Made by a program: the position numbers and the translations under genes | Assembly: GCA_020638795.1 (NCBI GenBank) | Contig: JACKHW010000014.1 | Coordinates: 1-62,924, forward strand | Length of the DNA stretch: 62,924 nucleotides | Source of the DNA: Planctomycetota bacterium | Lineage (GTDB): Bacteria; Planctomycetota; UBA1135; GCA-002748355 | Direction of reading: 5' to 3' | The notes under the pieces: model-generated | What the model saw: the letters and a program-made list of their open reading frames with translations, nothing else | Told to the model about the DNA's origin: nothing | Database searches by the model: none | In this document: piece after piece, positions 1 through 9,317 of the stretch | How the letters are laid out: each line of letters begins with the position of its first letter | Position numbering within the stretch: the stretch's first letter is position 1

Positions 1-1709
1 CCAATCTATAGTAAACTCGAGGCAGGATCGCCCCCATACTGTGGCCAACCCAATCGACTTTTGAGGCAGCAATATCATTGACAACTCGATGCGTGCTCAA
101 CGCATGATCGATGGCGGCAACTACACGGATAACGTTATCGATGAAACGTTCGGCGCTTGTCGCAGAATAGTCCATCAGATAAACCTCGAAACCATCATCC
201 TTGTCATCGGCGAAACGACGAAACTCCCCACTCCATGTTTCACGACTACTTCGGAGGCCGTGGGCTAGCACCACGACAGGCCGTCGAATGCGAATTGGAA
301 TTCGTTCGTCAGTCGATTGAGTACTCAGCAGCAGCTCGACTACGATTTCGTCAGCGTTCGGATCAGCATAATTTGTCGGAGCTCGATACACGAACTGCGC
401 GTCATACTCTGACGTTGCACCCACCTGCTCAGCATCGATTGTTACGGGCACATTGGATACGGGCCGAATCCCCGCCTTAGCAATGGCACCAGTCGATTCG
501 ACTCCTCCCTGCGTATCGATTCTCAACGTGAACTGCGTTGGACTGCGGCTCTTGCAGCGTATCAAGAGCCGCGCTGAGCCGTCAGCTGAGACTCCAGTAC
601 GTGGAATCCCCTTAGTTCGCGGCACTTCACGATCTGGTCGAACTTCATGTGGCATAATGCGTGCTGCGAACGGCATCGCATCGAGTAGCTCTACCTGCGA
701 TGGTCGAATCAGCCATGCACGCGGTCGACCGAAATGAGAGCCGGAACCTGCGACATATCTTCCGTCTGCAGAAATCGCATTTGCTGAATTCAGGACCCAT
801 CCTTCTGTATGGACGCCTTGCGACATGAAATATGTCAACAAGTCCACAGCCCCAGTGTTTTTCGTCCAATAGAACGCACGGCCGCCAGCCTGACCGACAG
901 CAACCGAACCGTCACGATTGATCGCATTCACTCGAGCATCGATACCAGACTGTAGCGTCAGCTCGGCTGCGCCCTGCCAAAGTGTGGCTCTCATGAGCCC
1001 CCCCGACCCGGTGGCGCCACCGCTCGTCTTGCCATCGCCACTTATTGCATACGCGGAGCTGTATTCGTTTGATCCGGACTTAATCTCCATCACGTTGCCG
1101 GCCGCGTCCCACGAGGCAGCTCGGGTGTATAGGCCTCGAAACATTGCTCTGCCGACGATGACCGAACCGTCATCACTGACCGCGAAGGCTTCTGCGCTCT
1201 CACCAGCCACTGGCATCTTCAGCTCTGCGCCGGTGCCCGAGATCCATCGGTACGCCTTGCCCGAGACTCCGCCGACGACGATGGCACCATTTGCACTGAC
1301 ACCGTTTGCGCTAGCGCTGAAAGCTATTGGCGTAGTTAATCGCTGAGTTCCACCTGTTTCGCTCCAAAGGAAAGGAGTCGCTGTCTTGTCGAATGCACCT
1401 CCAACGACGTAAGTGCCTGATGCACTAACATCGAGGGCGTGCATGTCCGACCCTACAGGCGGAATCTGCTGCATTCCTAATTGGTCGGTCCAAGTAAATG
1501 CGAGTCTTGGACCAACCGATCCACAATACCCCACGACTCGATGTCCGTCGTCACTGATTCCCGTGGGAGTTGAAGTAACGCCACTGGACAAGGACCCAAT
1601 GTCAACGATGCGGAATGAATCGACCGTGCTTTGAGACAGGATTCCTGGTGTGGCGAAAAAACAGCGGGAAAAGAAAGGTGATTGCCCGAGGCATTGCAGA
1701 ATACTTCAT
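1..1709 (-). pseudogene. HAF-repeat / lipase-like fusion protein, frameshifted in the signal peptide, partial at the window edge
   Basis: One minus-strand frame stays open from about 1697 to base 1. It encodes about eight repeats with the core S-x-D/N-G-x-x-V-x-G followed by a W-containing strand (for example ISADGRYVAGS near 743-775), the pattern of HAF extracellular repeats. A linker follows, then an alpha/beta-hydrolase start with VVVLAHGLR near 260-280 and a nucleophile elbow GHSMG at 32-46. The best start, ATG at 1707-1709, begins a signal-peptide-like stretch (MKYSAMPRAITFLFPLFF) in another frame. Removing one T from the T6 run (A6 at 1656-1661 on the plus strand) joins the two frames. 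The hydrolase continues beyond the window. GC content is visibly lower than in the neighbours, which suggests transfer. Whether the shift is a sequencing error, a true mutation or a phase switch cannot be told from here. Confidence 0.7.
1656..1661 (-). other. single-base frameshift site in a T6 run
   Basis: Read on the minus strand the run is ctgTTTTTTcgcc. With five T the signal-peptide frame runs directly into the HAF-repeat frame; with six T it stops 18 codons later. It is the only disruption seen in this gene within the window. Confidence 0.7.
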
Positions 1710-1785
1710 GAGAGTGTGACCGTTCCGGCTGATCGTTACTGTGAAGGCTGTGACTTTGATAGCATCGATAGTCGCGGCGCCGATT

Positions 1786-3381
1786 TTACTCCCACTCGAT
1801 CGTGCCGGGGGGCTTGCTCGTGATGTCGAGGGTGACGCGGTTGATGCCGGCGCACTCGTTGATGATGCGGTTGCTGACGCGGCGGAGGAGGCCTTCGGGG
1901 AGATAGGACCAGTCGGCAGTCATGGCGTCGTTGCTCTCGACGACGCGGAGGACGACCGGGTTCTCGTAGGTGCGGGCGTCGCCCATCACGCCGACGCTGT
2001 GCACCGTCGGAAGGAGGACAGCGAAATACTGCCAGAGGGACGTGTGTGCGCCGGCCGCTTCGACTTCGCTCGTGAAGATGTGGTCCGCCTTGCGCAGCGC
2101 GTCGCAACGCTCCTTCGTGATATCGCCGACGATGCGGACGGCGAGGCCGGGTCCGGGGAACGGCTGTCTGTCGATGACCTCGGGCGGCAGGCCCATACTG
2201 CGTCCGAGCGCTCGCACTTCGTCCTTGAACAGCGTGCGCAGCGGTTCGACGAGTTCCATGTCGAGGTCTTCGGGGAGACCGCCGACGTTGTGGTGGCTCT
2301 TGATCGTCGACGTCGCGCCGCCGTGCGCGGCCACGGACTCGATCACGTCGGGATAGAGCGTGCCCTGGCCGAGGAAGTGCGCGCGCCGGTGCTTCTTCGC
2401 CGCTTCGCGGAAGACCTCGACGAAGCGATGCCCGATGCGCTTGCGCTTGGTCTCGGGGTCGGACACGCCGGCGAGATCGGCGAGGAACTGCTCACTCGCA
2501 TCGACGACCTCGAGGTTCATGTGGAAGTTGCGCCCGAAGAGCGCCTCGACCCCCTCGCGTTCGCCATGCCGCAACAGCCCGTTGTCGACGAACACGCAGT
2601 GCAGCCGATCGCCGATCGCCTTGTGGATCAGCATCGCCGCGACCGACGAATCGACACCGCCCGAGAGGCCGAGCACGACTTCGCCGTCGGCACCGATCTG
2701 CTCGCGCAACGCGGCGATCGTGTCGTCCTCGATCGAACCCGAGTTCCAATCCGCCGTAAGCCCCGCGACGCCGAAGACGAAGTTCTGCAGGACCTTGTCC
2801 CCGTAGATCGAGTGCGTGACCTCGGGATGGAACTGCAGCAGCGCGATGCGCCGATCGGGGTTCCATGCGGCAGCGAACGCGCAGCTCTGCGTCTGGCCGA
2901 CCTTCTCGAACCCTGCGGGCAGCGCGCGCACTTCGTCGCCGTGGCTCATCCACACCTGCGACGTCGCGGGCACGTTCTTCAAGAGCGGATGATCCGCGCC
3001 CGCATCGTGCGAGAACGTCGCGTTGCCGTACTCCCGCCCCGCGGCGTCGTGCGCGGCCACGACTTCGCCGCCGAGCGTGTGCGCGGTCCACTGCATCCCG
3101 TAGCAGATGCCGAGCATCGGCAAGCCGTAGTCGAGCACGGACGGATCGAGCCGTGGTGCATCGCGCTCGTAGACCGAACGCGGTCCCCCGCTCAGGATCA
3201 ACGCTCCGTAGCGTCCCGACCCGAGCGCCTTGAGCGCTTGTTCCGGCGTGCAGATCTCGGAGAAGACCGACAGTTCGCGAATGCGTCGTGCGATCAGTTG
3301 GCAGTACTGCGTGCCGAAATCGACGATCAAGACTCCGCGATGCGCCGAGCGCATCTGCTCGAGCACGTCGTGTGCCGCCAT
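1786..3381 (-). CDS. guaA: GMP synthase (glutamine-hydrolysing)
   Basis: The gene makes GMP from XMP, ATP and glutamine, the last step of guanine nucleotide synthesis in the cytosol. The 531-residue protein has the normal length and order. A class I glutamine amidotransferase domain carries Cys93 in GICYGMQ and the His185/Glu187 pair in FHPEVTH. The ATP-pyrophosphatase domain has the PP-loop SGGVDS at 240-245, and the C-terminal dimerisation domain ends in the conserved KPPGTIEWE. The start codon lies one base after the guaB stop codon, so guaB and guaA form a two-gene guanine operon. Confidence 0.98.
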   Translation of the reverse strand: MAAHDVLEQMRSAHRGVLIVDFGTQYCQLIARRIRELSVFSEICTPEQALKALGSGRYGALILSGGPRSVYERDAPRLDPSVLDYGLPMLGICYGMQWTAHTLGGEVVAAHDAAGREYGNATFSHDAGADHPLLKNVPATSQVWMSHGDEVRALPAGFEKVGQTQSCAFAAAWNPDRRIALLQFHPEVTHSIYGDKVLQNFVFGVAGLTADWNSGSIEDDTIAALREQIGADGEVVLGLSGGVDSSVAAMLIHKAIGDRLHCVFVDNGLLRHGEREGVEALFGRNFHMNLEVVDASEQFLADLAGVSDPETKRKRIGHRFVEVFREAAKKHRRAHFLGQGTLYPDVIESVAAHGGATSTIKSHHNVGGLPEDLDMELVEPLRTLFKDEVRALGRSMGLPPEVIDRQPFPGPGLAVRIVGDITKERCDALRKADHIFTSEVEAAGAHTSLWQYFAVLLPTVHSVGVMGDARTYENPVVLRVVESNDAMTADWSYLPEGLLRRVSNRIINECAGINRVTLDITSKPPGTIEWE

Positions 3382-3382
3382 G

Positions 3383-4870
3383 TCAGATGTCCTTGCCGCG
3401 GTAGTTCGGTGCTTCCTTGGTGATCAGGATGTCGTGCGGATGCGACTCCTTGAGCGAGGCCTGCGTGACGCGCACGAAGCGCGCGTTCTCGCGCAGTTCC
3501 GCGATCGTCATCGCACCGCAATAGCCCATGCCCGCGCGCACGCCGCCGACGAACTGATACACGTAGTCCGACAACTTGCCCTTGTACGGAACCATGCCTT
3601 CGACGCCCTCGGGGACGAGCTTGTCGCGGTCGTCGACGTCACTCTGTGCATAGCGATCCTTGCTGCCCTGCAACATCGCACCGAGGCTGCCCATGCCGCG
3701 CACGGCCTTGAACGTCCGACCCTGATAGTGGATGAGCTCCCCGGGGCTCTCTTCGAGACCCGCGAAGAGACTCCCGATCATGATCGAACTCGCACCCGCG
3801 ACGAGCGCCTTGGCGACGTCGCCCGAGTTTCGAATGCCGCCGTCGGCGATGATCGGCACACCCGCGTCATCCGCGATCCGCGAACAATTCATGATCGCCG
3901 TCAACTGCGGAACACCGACTCCGGCCACGACGCGCGTGGTGCAGATGCTGCCCGGACCGATGCCGACCTTGATCGCGTCGACGCCGGCTTCGATCAATGC
4001 CTTCGTCGCGTCGGTCGTCGCGATGTTGCCGGCGACGAGTTCGACCGAATAGCGCTTCTTGATCTCGCGACACGTCTCGATGACGTTGCGACTGTGACCG
4101 TGCGCGGTGTCGACGACGATCACGTCACAACCGGCTTCGAGCAGCGACTCGACGCGTTCGTAATCGTGCACTCCGACGGCCGCACCGACGCGAAGACGAC
4201 CGCGTTCGTCGCGACACGCACGCGGGTAGTCCTCGGTCATCTGGATGTCCTTGATCGTGATCAGTCCACGCAAGCGTCGTTGGTCGTCGATCAGGACGAG
4301 CTTCTCGACCTTGCGATCGTGGAGGATGTCGCGCGCTTCTTCGAGGGTCGTCTCGGGCGGCGCGGTCACGAGCTGCCGCGTCATGAGGTCCGACACGAGG
4401 GTGTCCGACCCGGTTTGGAAGCGCAGGTCGCGGCTCGTCAGGATCCCGACCACGACATCGTTGTCGTCGACGATCGGCAATCCCGAGATACGATGCTTGC
4501 GCATCGCGGCCTTCGCATCGCCGGCGGTCGCGTCGGGCGACAATGTCACCGGATCGAGGATGACGCCGTTGGCCGAGCGCTTGACGGTGTCGACTTCACG
4601 CACCTGGGCTTCGAGCGAAAGGTTCTTGTGGATGATGCCGACGCCGCCTTCCTGCGCGAGCGCGATCGCGAGACCGGATTCGGTCACGGTGTCCATCGCG
4701 GCGGAGACCAGCGGAATGTGGATCTCGATCCCACGCGTCAATCGCGTGTCGGTGCGAACCGAGCTCGGCACGACATCGGAATAACGCGGGACGATCAGGA
4801 CATCGTCGTAGGTGAGACCTTCACCGAGGATCTTCGGTGCTGTCTCGGAGGTCACGGACTCGGAAGTCAC
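3383..4870 (-). CDS. guaB: IMP dehydrogenase
   Basis: The enzyme oxidises IMP to XMP with NAD+, the committed step to GMP. The frame is open much further upstream, but I place the start at GTG 4868-4870 because GGAG precedes it by eight bases and the resulting 495 residues match the family. The TIM barrel is split by two CBS domains at about residues 100-215; the catalytic Cys310 lies in GPGSICTTR, followed by the flap region and the conserved MGYCGA. guaA follows directly. The 205-base leader contains a terminator-like hairpin with a ten-T tract just before the Shine-Dalgarno sequence, so attenuation by guanine nucleotide supply is possible. Confidence 0.97.
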   Translation of the reverse strand: MTSESVTSETAPKILGEGLTYDDVLIVPRYSDVVPSSVRTDTRLTRGIEIHIPLVSAAMDTVTESGLAIALAQEGGVGIIHKNLSLEAQVREVDTVKRSANGVILDPVTLSPDATAGDAKAAMRKHRISGLPIVDDNDVVVGILTSRDLRFQTGSDTLVSDLMTRQLVTAPPETTLEEARDILHDRKVEKLVLIDDQRRLRGLITIKDIQMTEDYPRACRDERGRLRVGAAVGVHDYERVESLLEAGCDVIVVDTAHGHSRNVIETCREIKKRYSVELVAGNIATTDATKALIEAGVDAIKVGIGPGSICTTRVVAGVGVPQLTAIMNCSRIADDAGVPIIADGGIRNSGDVAKALVAGASSIMIGSLFAGLEESPGELIHYQGRTFKAVRGMGSLGAMLQGSKDRYAQSDVDDRDKLVPEGVEGMVPYKGKLSDYVYQFVGGVRAGMGYCGAMTIAELRENARFVRVTQASLKESHPHDILITKEAPNYRGKDI

Positions 4871-4888
4871 GGGCGCATCTCCAGGCAC

Positions 4889-4923
4889 AAAAAAAAAACG
4901 AAAGCCGCAGGGGCTCGCCGTTT
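4889..4923 (-). terminator. attenuator-like hairpin with T10 tract in the guaB leader
   Basis: On the minus strand GAGCC-CCTGC-GGCTT forms a five-pair stem. It is extended across an internal loop by AAACG pairing with CGTTT and runs into ten T. The T tract ends eight bases before the GGAG of guaB. The hairpin lies after the end of the preceding gene (5076) and before guaB, so it can end upstream transcription or control guaB read-through. Confidence 0.55.
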
Positions 4924-5075
4924 CTCTTTCCCAGCCGTTGTTCGGGGCCTGCCGTCTGTCGGCCACTGCCGCGAGCACATCCTCGGTGACGCTGCCGACG
5001 CGAGTCGACCGGATCTGAGCGATCAGGCCGCAGGTCGCGCGTCTCGCCGGCGAATCCTCCGAGCCGGAGACGTTA

Positions 5076-6689
5076 TCACGGAAGGCAAGCGAGCAGCAAG
5101 AAGCAGAATGCCGCGAAACCGAGGAGCGGGAGCCACAACGGCACATCCGGCTCCCACCACGGTGGCGCCTCCCGTGCGGTGTCCACCGGGCGCGCCGCGA
5201 CATCGCGCTCCGCGTCGTCGAGACGAGGAGTCACGAGTCGCGTCGCAGCGCCGCCTAGTGCCGAGGTGTCCCCAACCAGTGCCGGCAGTGCACGCAGAAC
5301 GAGTAACGGAAGCGACGGTCGGCGGACGAGATCCCGCGTCAACGGTACCGCGAACCAGAGCAGTCGATGCCGCGTCGACCGTACGACGAACGGCTCCCCG
5401 CCGAGCGTCGCGAGAACGACCTGGTCCGCCGGCCCTTCGACTGGCCAGCGACTCACGGTCGCGTGCCGGAACTCGCTCGGGTCGAGCCCGGTCAAGAGCC
5501 CGTCCCCCGGATCCCACTCCGGCAATCCGACGTAGGGCCGCGCCTCGCGCGCACCGGGCAAATCGGTTCCGAAGAGGATCCGCACGACCCCGTCCTCGGG
5601 CCACTCCCCGAGCCGCCCTCCATCGACGATCGACAGACCACCCCGTGCCGCCGCTGCGCGCGCGAAGGCGTCGCGCGGCAACTCCGTCGCGCCCCCCAAC
5701 GCTTCGGTGAAGAAGCGCGTGAGCGTCGCCGCCGCCTCACCGGCACCGTCCGTACGGTCGGCGCCACGATCGCCCGCATCCCTCGCGACGTAGAGCGCCG
5801 GAGCCCATGGCGCACGCACGACGAGATCCGCAACGTCATCGCGCGCGAGCGCGTCCACGGGTCGCAGGCGCAGACGGACTTCGCCACCGGCTCTGCGCGG
5901 CAGCACGACGACCCCGTCTTCGCCCACCGCGAGCCGAACCGTCGTGTCGTCGCGCGCATACGTCGCCTCGAGCTGTCGCTCCTTGCCGTAGATCGACACG
6001 CGCAACTCGAGTTCGGGCAACGGCCAGGGATCGGAGACCCTTTCGATCGCGATTCCGCCGTTCTGCGTCGTGTTCGCACCGTACGAGAACATGGCCAGGT
6101 GCGGCGCCGGTCGCGGCCAGCCAATCGGCCCAGCGCCGTCACCACGGAAGACGACGAACACGTCGTTCGGTTGCTGCGCGACGAACGCAGCAACGAGCCT
6201 GACGTCGGCGACTTCCGAACTCGCTGCGGCGAGGATCCGATCCGCACCGAACGCGTGCTCGAGAGGCCGGATCGCAGACCCGACGAGCACGAACGCACTG
6301 CGCGTCACGGATTCGGGAAGCACGGCGCGCCGCATGTCCGTCACGGCTGCCGCAAAGCGATCCACACTTCCAGAAGCACCATCCACGTCACGAGTGAGCA
6401 TCGACATCGATGCGTCGATGACCGTGATGCAGTGCCGCAGGCCGAGCTTGCCCTCGAGCTTCGGTCCGGCGAACGCGAGCGCGAGCGCAAGGACACCGAG
6501 CGCGATGACAAAGCGCTGCCAGCGCGCCCGCGGTCGCGAACTCTTCACGCGTGCCGCAGCGCGCTTCCACAGATCCACGCGGTCCGTCGCGATGCGCCGC
6601 ACGCGCACACGCAGGAGCCACCACACTAGCGGCACGGCCACGAGTACCCAGAGCGCGGGTGCATGATCGAAAGAGATCGCGGCGATCAT
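5076..6689 (-). CDS. BatA-like VWA-domain membrane protein
   Basis: The 537-residue protein has two N-terminal membrane segments (about 10-25 and 58-77), then a von Willebrand A-like domain whose MIDAS motif DxSxS is present as DASMS. A long beta-rich region follows, and a last membrane helix sits at the very C-terminus. This layout matches the BatA/aerotolerance-related family found next to DUF58 genes. The start is ATG 6687-6689, 13 bases after the DUF58 stop; an upstream extension of the frame is poor in family features. Function is not established; such loci often include a MoxR ATPase, which is not seen here. Confidence 0.8.
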   Translation of the reverse strand: MIAAISFDHAPALWVLVAVPLVWWLLRVRVRRIATDRVDLWKRAAARVKSSRPRARWQRFVIALGVLALALAFAGPKLEGKLGLRHCITVIDASMSMLTRDVDGASGSVDRFAAAVTDMRRAVLPESVTRSAFVLVGSAIRPLEHAFGADRILAAASSEVADVRLVAAFVAQQPNDVFVVFRGDGAGPIGWPRPAPHLAMFSYGANTTQNGGIAIERVSDPWPLPELELRVSIYGKERQLEATYARDDTTVRLAVGEDGVVVLPRRAGGEVRLRLRPVDALARDDVADLVVRAPWAPALYVARDAGDRGADRTDGAGEAAATLTRFFTEALGGATELPRDAFARAAAARGGLSIVDGGRLGEWPEDGVVRILFGTDLPGAREARPYVGLPEWDPGDGLLTGLDPSEFRHATVSRWPVEGPADQVVLATLGGEPFVVRSTRHRLLWFAVPLTRDLVRRPSLPLLVLRALPALVGDTSALGGAATRLVTPRLDDAERDVAARPVDTAREAPPWWEPDVPLWLPLLGFAAFCFLLLACLP

Positions 6690-6702
6690 GGAGCCTGCCC
6701 GA

Positions 6703-7590
6703 TCATCGATGCGCAACCAAGAACGGCAGCCAAGTCTCGATCCGCAGCGCCTCGGCTTCGTCCTTCGGCAACGTCGCCACGAGAAGCGCATGCCCGCGAT
6801 CCGCGCACGCTGCTGCGAGCCGGCGTTCCCACGCGCGCTGCTCTTCGAGAAACGCGAGGTGGAGCGCCGAGCCGAGCCGGACTTCGAAGCTTTGACCCGT
6901 CTCCGGATCGAAGAACGACACGGGCCCCGCCGGCAGATCGTTCGCACTCGCTTCGTGCGGTAGCCGCGGAAAGACGAGCAACAAGCGACGTCGCTCGCTC
7001 TTCGCGCGGTCGAGCAAGCGAATCGTGGATTCGAGAGGCGAGAAATCACTCACGATCACGGCGTCCTGATCCGCACGCCCGAGATCGGCATATCCCGTCA
7101 TCGCGTCGAGGCCGGCCGTGCCCGCGAGTTCGAGCGACACGAGCTCGGCACGCATCCGGTTCCACGCATCGGGCCCCGCCACGACTTCGCGCCGAACACC
7201 GTCGCCGACGAGGGATACGAAGTCGAGCGAGTCGAGTCGATACAACGCGAGATAGCACCAGAGGCGAAGCAACCAGGAGAGGCCTTCTCGGCGAGAAGCC
7301 ATCGACAAGCTGCGATCGACGACGAGGACCAAACGCCGGTGCCGGGCCTCGTCGAACGTCCGGAGTCGCTTCTGCCCGCTGCGAGCGAGCGCCTTCCAGT
7401 CCAAGAAGCGCAGATCGTCACCCGGGAGATAGGGAACGTGACCCGCGAAGTCGCCGAGTTCGACGCGTGCTCGGCGCGCGGACGGAGCATCGACGCGCAT
7501 GGACGGTGGCACGAGTCTCTGATCGAGCATCGCGCGACAGAACACATCGAATGGATCGAGGTGCGTCGTCTTCGCGGTCGACACACTCAT
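6703..7590 (-). CDS. DUF58 domain protein
   Basis: The 295-residue protein carries the DUF58 signature: a GDFAGHVPYLPGDDLR segment, then FLDWKALAR, then a VWA-like strand LVVDRSLSM with the DxSxS metal site. The start ATG 7588-7590 overlaps the stop of the preceding gene (ATGA), so translation is coupled. DUF58 proteins are encoded with VWA-domain proteins and often a MoxR AAA+ ATPase; their role is poorly defined (complex assembly or stress functions are proposed). The downstream VWA gene supports membership of the same unit. Confidence 0.85.
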   Translation of the reverse strand: MSVSTAKTTHLDPFDVFCRAMLDQRLVPPSMRVDAPSARRARVELGDFAGHVPYLPGDDLRFLDWKALARSGQKRLRTFDEARHRRLVLVVDRSLSMASRREGLSWLLRLWCYLALYRLDSLDFVSLVGDGVRREVVAGPDAWNRMRAELVSLELAGTAGLDAMTGYADLGRADQDAVIVSDFSPLESTIRLLDRAKSERRRLLLVFPRLPHEASANDLPAGPVSFFDPETGQSFEVRLGSALHLAFLEEQRAWERRLAAACADRGHALLVATLPKDEAEALRIETWLPFLVAHR

Positions 7591-8522
7591 CGCGACAACG
7601 CCTTGCCCCACAGATCGAGGACACGCCCTTCCCACGGGGCGAGACGGCCGCGCGCGAGTGCGCGTTCCTTCTGTCGCTCCCAATCGGGTGGTTCGTCCGG
7701 CTGGGCATCGTCGTTCTTGCGCTCCTTCGTGACCCGCTGCTGAGCCGTCTGCGCCGGCGCGGTCGACGGCGCGCGATCGATCGAGGGCGCTTCGCGCTCC
7801 GAGCCCCTTTCGTCACCGCGGTAGTCGGGAAACACGATCGTGTCGGCGAAAGGTCGTGGCTGTGCCGGTGGCTTGGGCGCGTCGGACGATTCCTTTTCCT
7901 TCTCGTCGCGATCTTCCGAACGCTCCGGCTCGGTCGGCTTCGGCGCATCCTCGCGCTCGTCGACTCGCGGTGCGGACCGCACCTCGGAGTCGTTGCCCGA
8001 GCCGCCAGAAGCGACCCTTCCGTCGCCTGCACCACCGCCGCCCGACGACGCTGGCCCTGGAAGTGGCGCATGACCAGGGAAGAACCAGATCGCGAGCAGC
8101 AGGATGCAACCGAGCAGCAACGCCCGACGCAGTGCACGCCTGCCGCGCACGGCGCGCATCGCCGCGCCCTTCGCGATCGCTTCGCGGGCGAATCGGACGA
8201 GCAATGGCCGCGCCGGCATGTCGCGTCGATCGAGCAGCGCCGTCGCGAGTGCGTCGTGGGCGCCGGCCCGCCGATCGAGTTCCGTGGCCGGGAGACGCGG
8301 CGGCCAGACGAGCAGCCCGAGTGCAAGCAAGACCGCGAAGCCGATCGGGAACGCGACGAGCGCGTGCCTGTACGCCACGACGCCGGAGAGTCCGAGTTGG
8401 GCCACGATCACGAACCACGGAACGAGCAGAACGAAGCCACGCCGAACGCACGCTTCCGTGCGCGCTCGACGCTGCTGCTGCCGCAGGTAGCGCGCGAGTT
8501 CCTTCTCGAGGCCGATCGCCAT
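7587..8522 (-). CDS. membrane protein of the DUF58/VWA cluster, unknown function
   Basis: The 311-residue protein is not recognised. It has a basic, probably helical N-terminus, membrane segments at about 29-48, 54-73 and 133-149, and then about 135 residues rich in Gly, Ser, Glu, Pro and Asp before a short C-terminal helix. The order (membrane domain, low-complexity acidic periplasmic tail) resembles the DUF4175-type or other uncharacterised membrane genes found upstream of DUF58 genes in some bacteria, but I cannot assign a family. It begins ten bases after the LOG-family stop and overlaps the DUF58 start. Confidence 0.65.
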   Translation of the reverse strand: MAIGLEKELARYLRQQQRRARTEACVRRGFVLLVPWFVIVAQLGLSGVVAYRHALVAFPIGFAVLLALGLLVWPPRLPATELDRRAGAHDALATALLDRRDMPARPLLVRFAREAIAKGAAMRAVRGRRALRRALLLGCILLLAIWFFPGHAPLPGPASSGGGGAGDGRVASGGSGNDSEVRSAPRVDEREDAPKPTEPERSEDRDEKEKESSDAPKPPAQPRPFADTIVFPDYRGDERGSEREAPSIDRAPSTAPAQTAQQRVTKERKNDDAQPDEPPDWERQKERALARGRLAPWEGRVLDLWGKALSR

Positions 8523-8532
8523 CGAGTCGAAC

Positions 8533-9147
8533 CTACGTCAAGTCCGTTCGAGGCGAAAGGTCGAGGCGGTCGTCCGAGAGGACCGACGGCGGAATCCGCG
8601 CGGCGATGAGCCGGTCGAGCAGTTCGTCCGGCTCACGAGCGTCGACGAGCCGTGTACGGTCGACCGCGCGCAGAAAGCCCGCCCCGACCGCCCCGTCGAC
8701 GAGCGCGATCAACGGATCGAAGAACGCGCCGACGTGCAGGATCCCCACCGGCTTGGCATGAATCCCGAGTTGCGACCAGGTCAAGATCTCGAAGAGCTCT
8801 TCGAAGGTGCCGATGCCGCCCGGCAGCGCAACGAACGCGTCGCCGAGTTCGGCCATCTTGGTCTTTCGTTCGTGCATCGACGTCGTGTGATGCAACTCGC
8901 TGAGGCCTACGAGCGGCTCTTCCTTCTCGGTCAAGAACGTCGGGATCACACCGATCGCACGACCTCCGGCTTCGAGCGTCGCGCGCGCGACCGCTCCCAT
9001 CATGCCGTTTCCGCCGCCACCGTAGATCAACGCGATGTCGCGCGCGGCGAGTCGCTGACCGAAGGCCTCGGCGGCCTCCACGAAACTCGGATCGGTGCCA
9101 GGACTCGAGCCGCAGAACACCGTGAGCGAGCGGAGCTTTCTCGACAT
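8533..9147 (-). CDS. LOG family protein (cytokinin riboside 5'-monophosphate phosphoribohydrolase-type)
   Basis: The protein has 204 residues, normal for LOG proteins. It has the glycine-rich GGGGNGMMG loop near 43-51, MHERK near 92-96 and the diagnostic PGGIGTFEE at 109-117. LOG enzymes release the base from nucleoside 5'-monophosphates; in bacteria the physiological substrate is often unknown. The start ATG 9145-9147 lacks a Shine-Dalgarno sequence but has TACTGT five bases upstream. It is the first gene of the minus-strand unit that leads through the membrane protein, DUF58 and VWA genes. Confidence 0.9.
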   Translation of the reverse strand: MSRKLRSLTVFCGSSPGTDPSFVEAAEAFGQRLAARDIALIYGGGGNGMMGAVARATLEAGGRAIGVIPTFLTEKEEPLVGLSELHHTTSMHERKTKMAELGDAFVALPGGIGTFEELFEILTWSQLGIHAKPVGILHVGAFFDPLIALVDGAVGAGFLRAVDRTRLVDAREPDELLDRLIAARIPPSVLSDDRLDLSPRTDLT

Positions 9148-9152
9148 GACCG

Positions 9153-9158
9153 ACAGTA
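9153..9158 (-). promoter_or_regulatory. -10-like TACTGT, leaderless start of the LOG gene
   Basis: The hexamer ends five bases before the ATG and no Shine-Dalgarno sequence is present. A transcript from this element would begin at or near the start codon. Confidence 0.4.
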
Positions 9159-9317
9159 TGGGCCCGTTCGCACTCGGTTCGCAGCACGTCCGAAGACATG
9201 GCGCCGATCGCGTCTCGAAACTTTGGACAACAAGTCGCACGTGCATCCCGCGAACGACGCGCCAAGATTCCCCGCCCGCGATTCTCTCGCACGAATCCTC
9301 CACGACACGATCGCCCG

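Noticed and set aside
1741..3423. Long plus-strand frame opposite guaA
   Set aside because: It has no family features, is rich in Arg/Ala/Asp, and mirrors the GC-rich codon bias of guaA, which is certain.
3230..5710. Plus-strand frame of over 800 codons opposite guaB
   Set aside because: Shadow of guaB and the VWA gene; no motif, no start signal.
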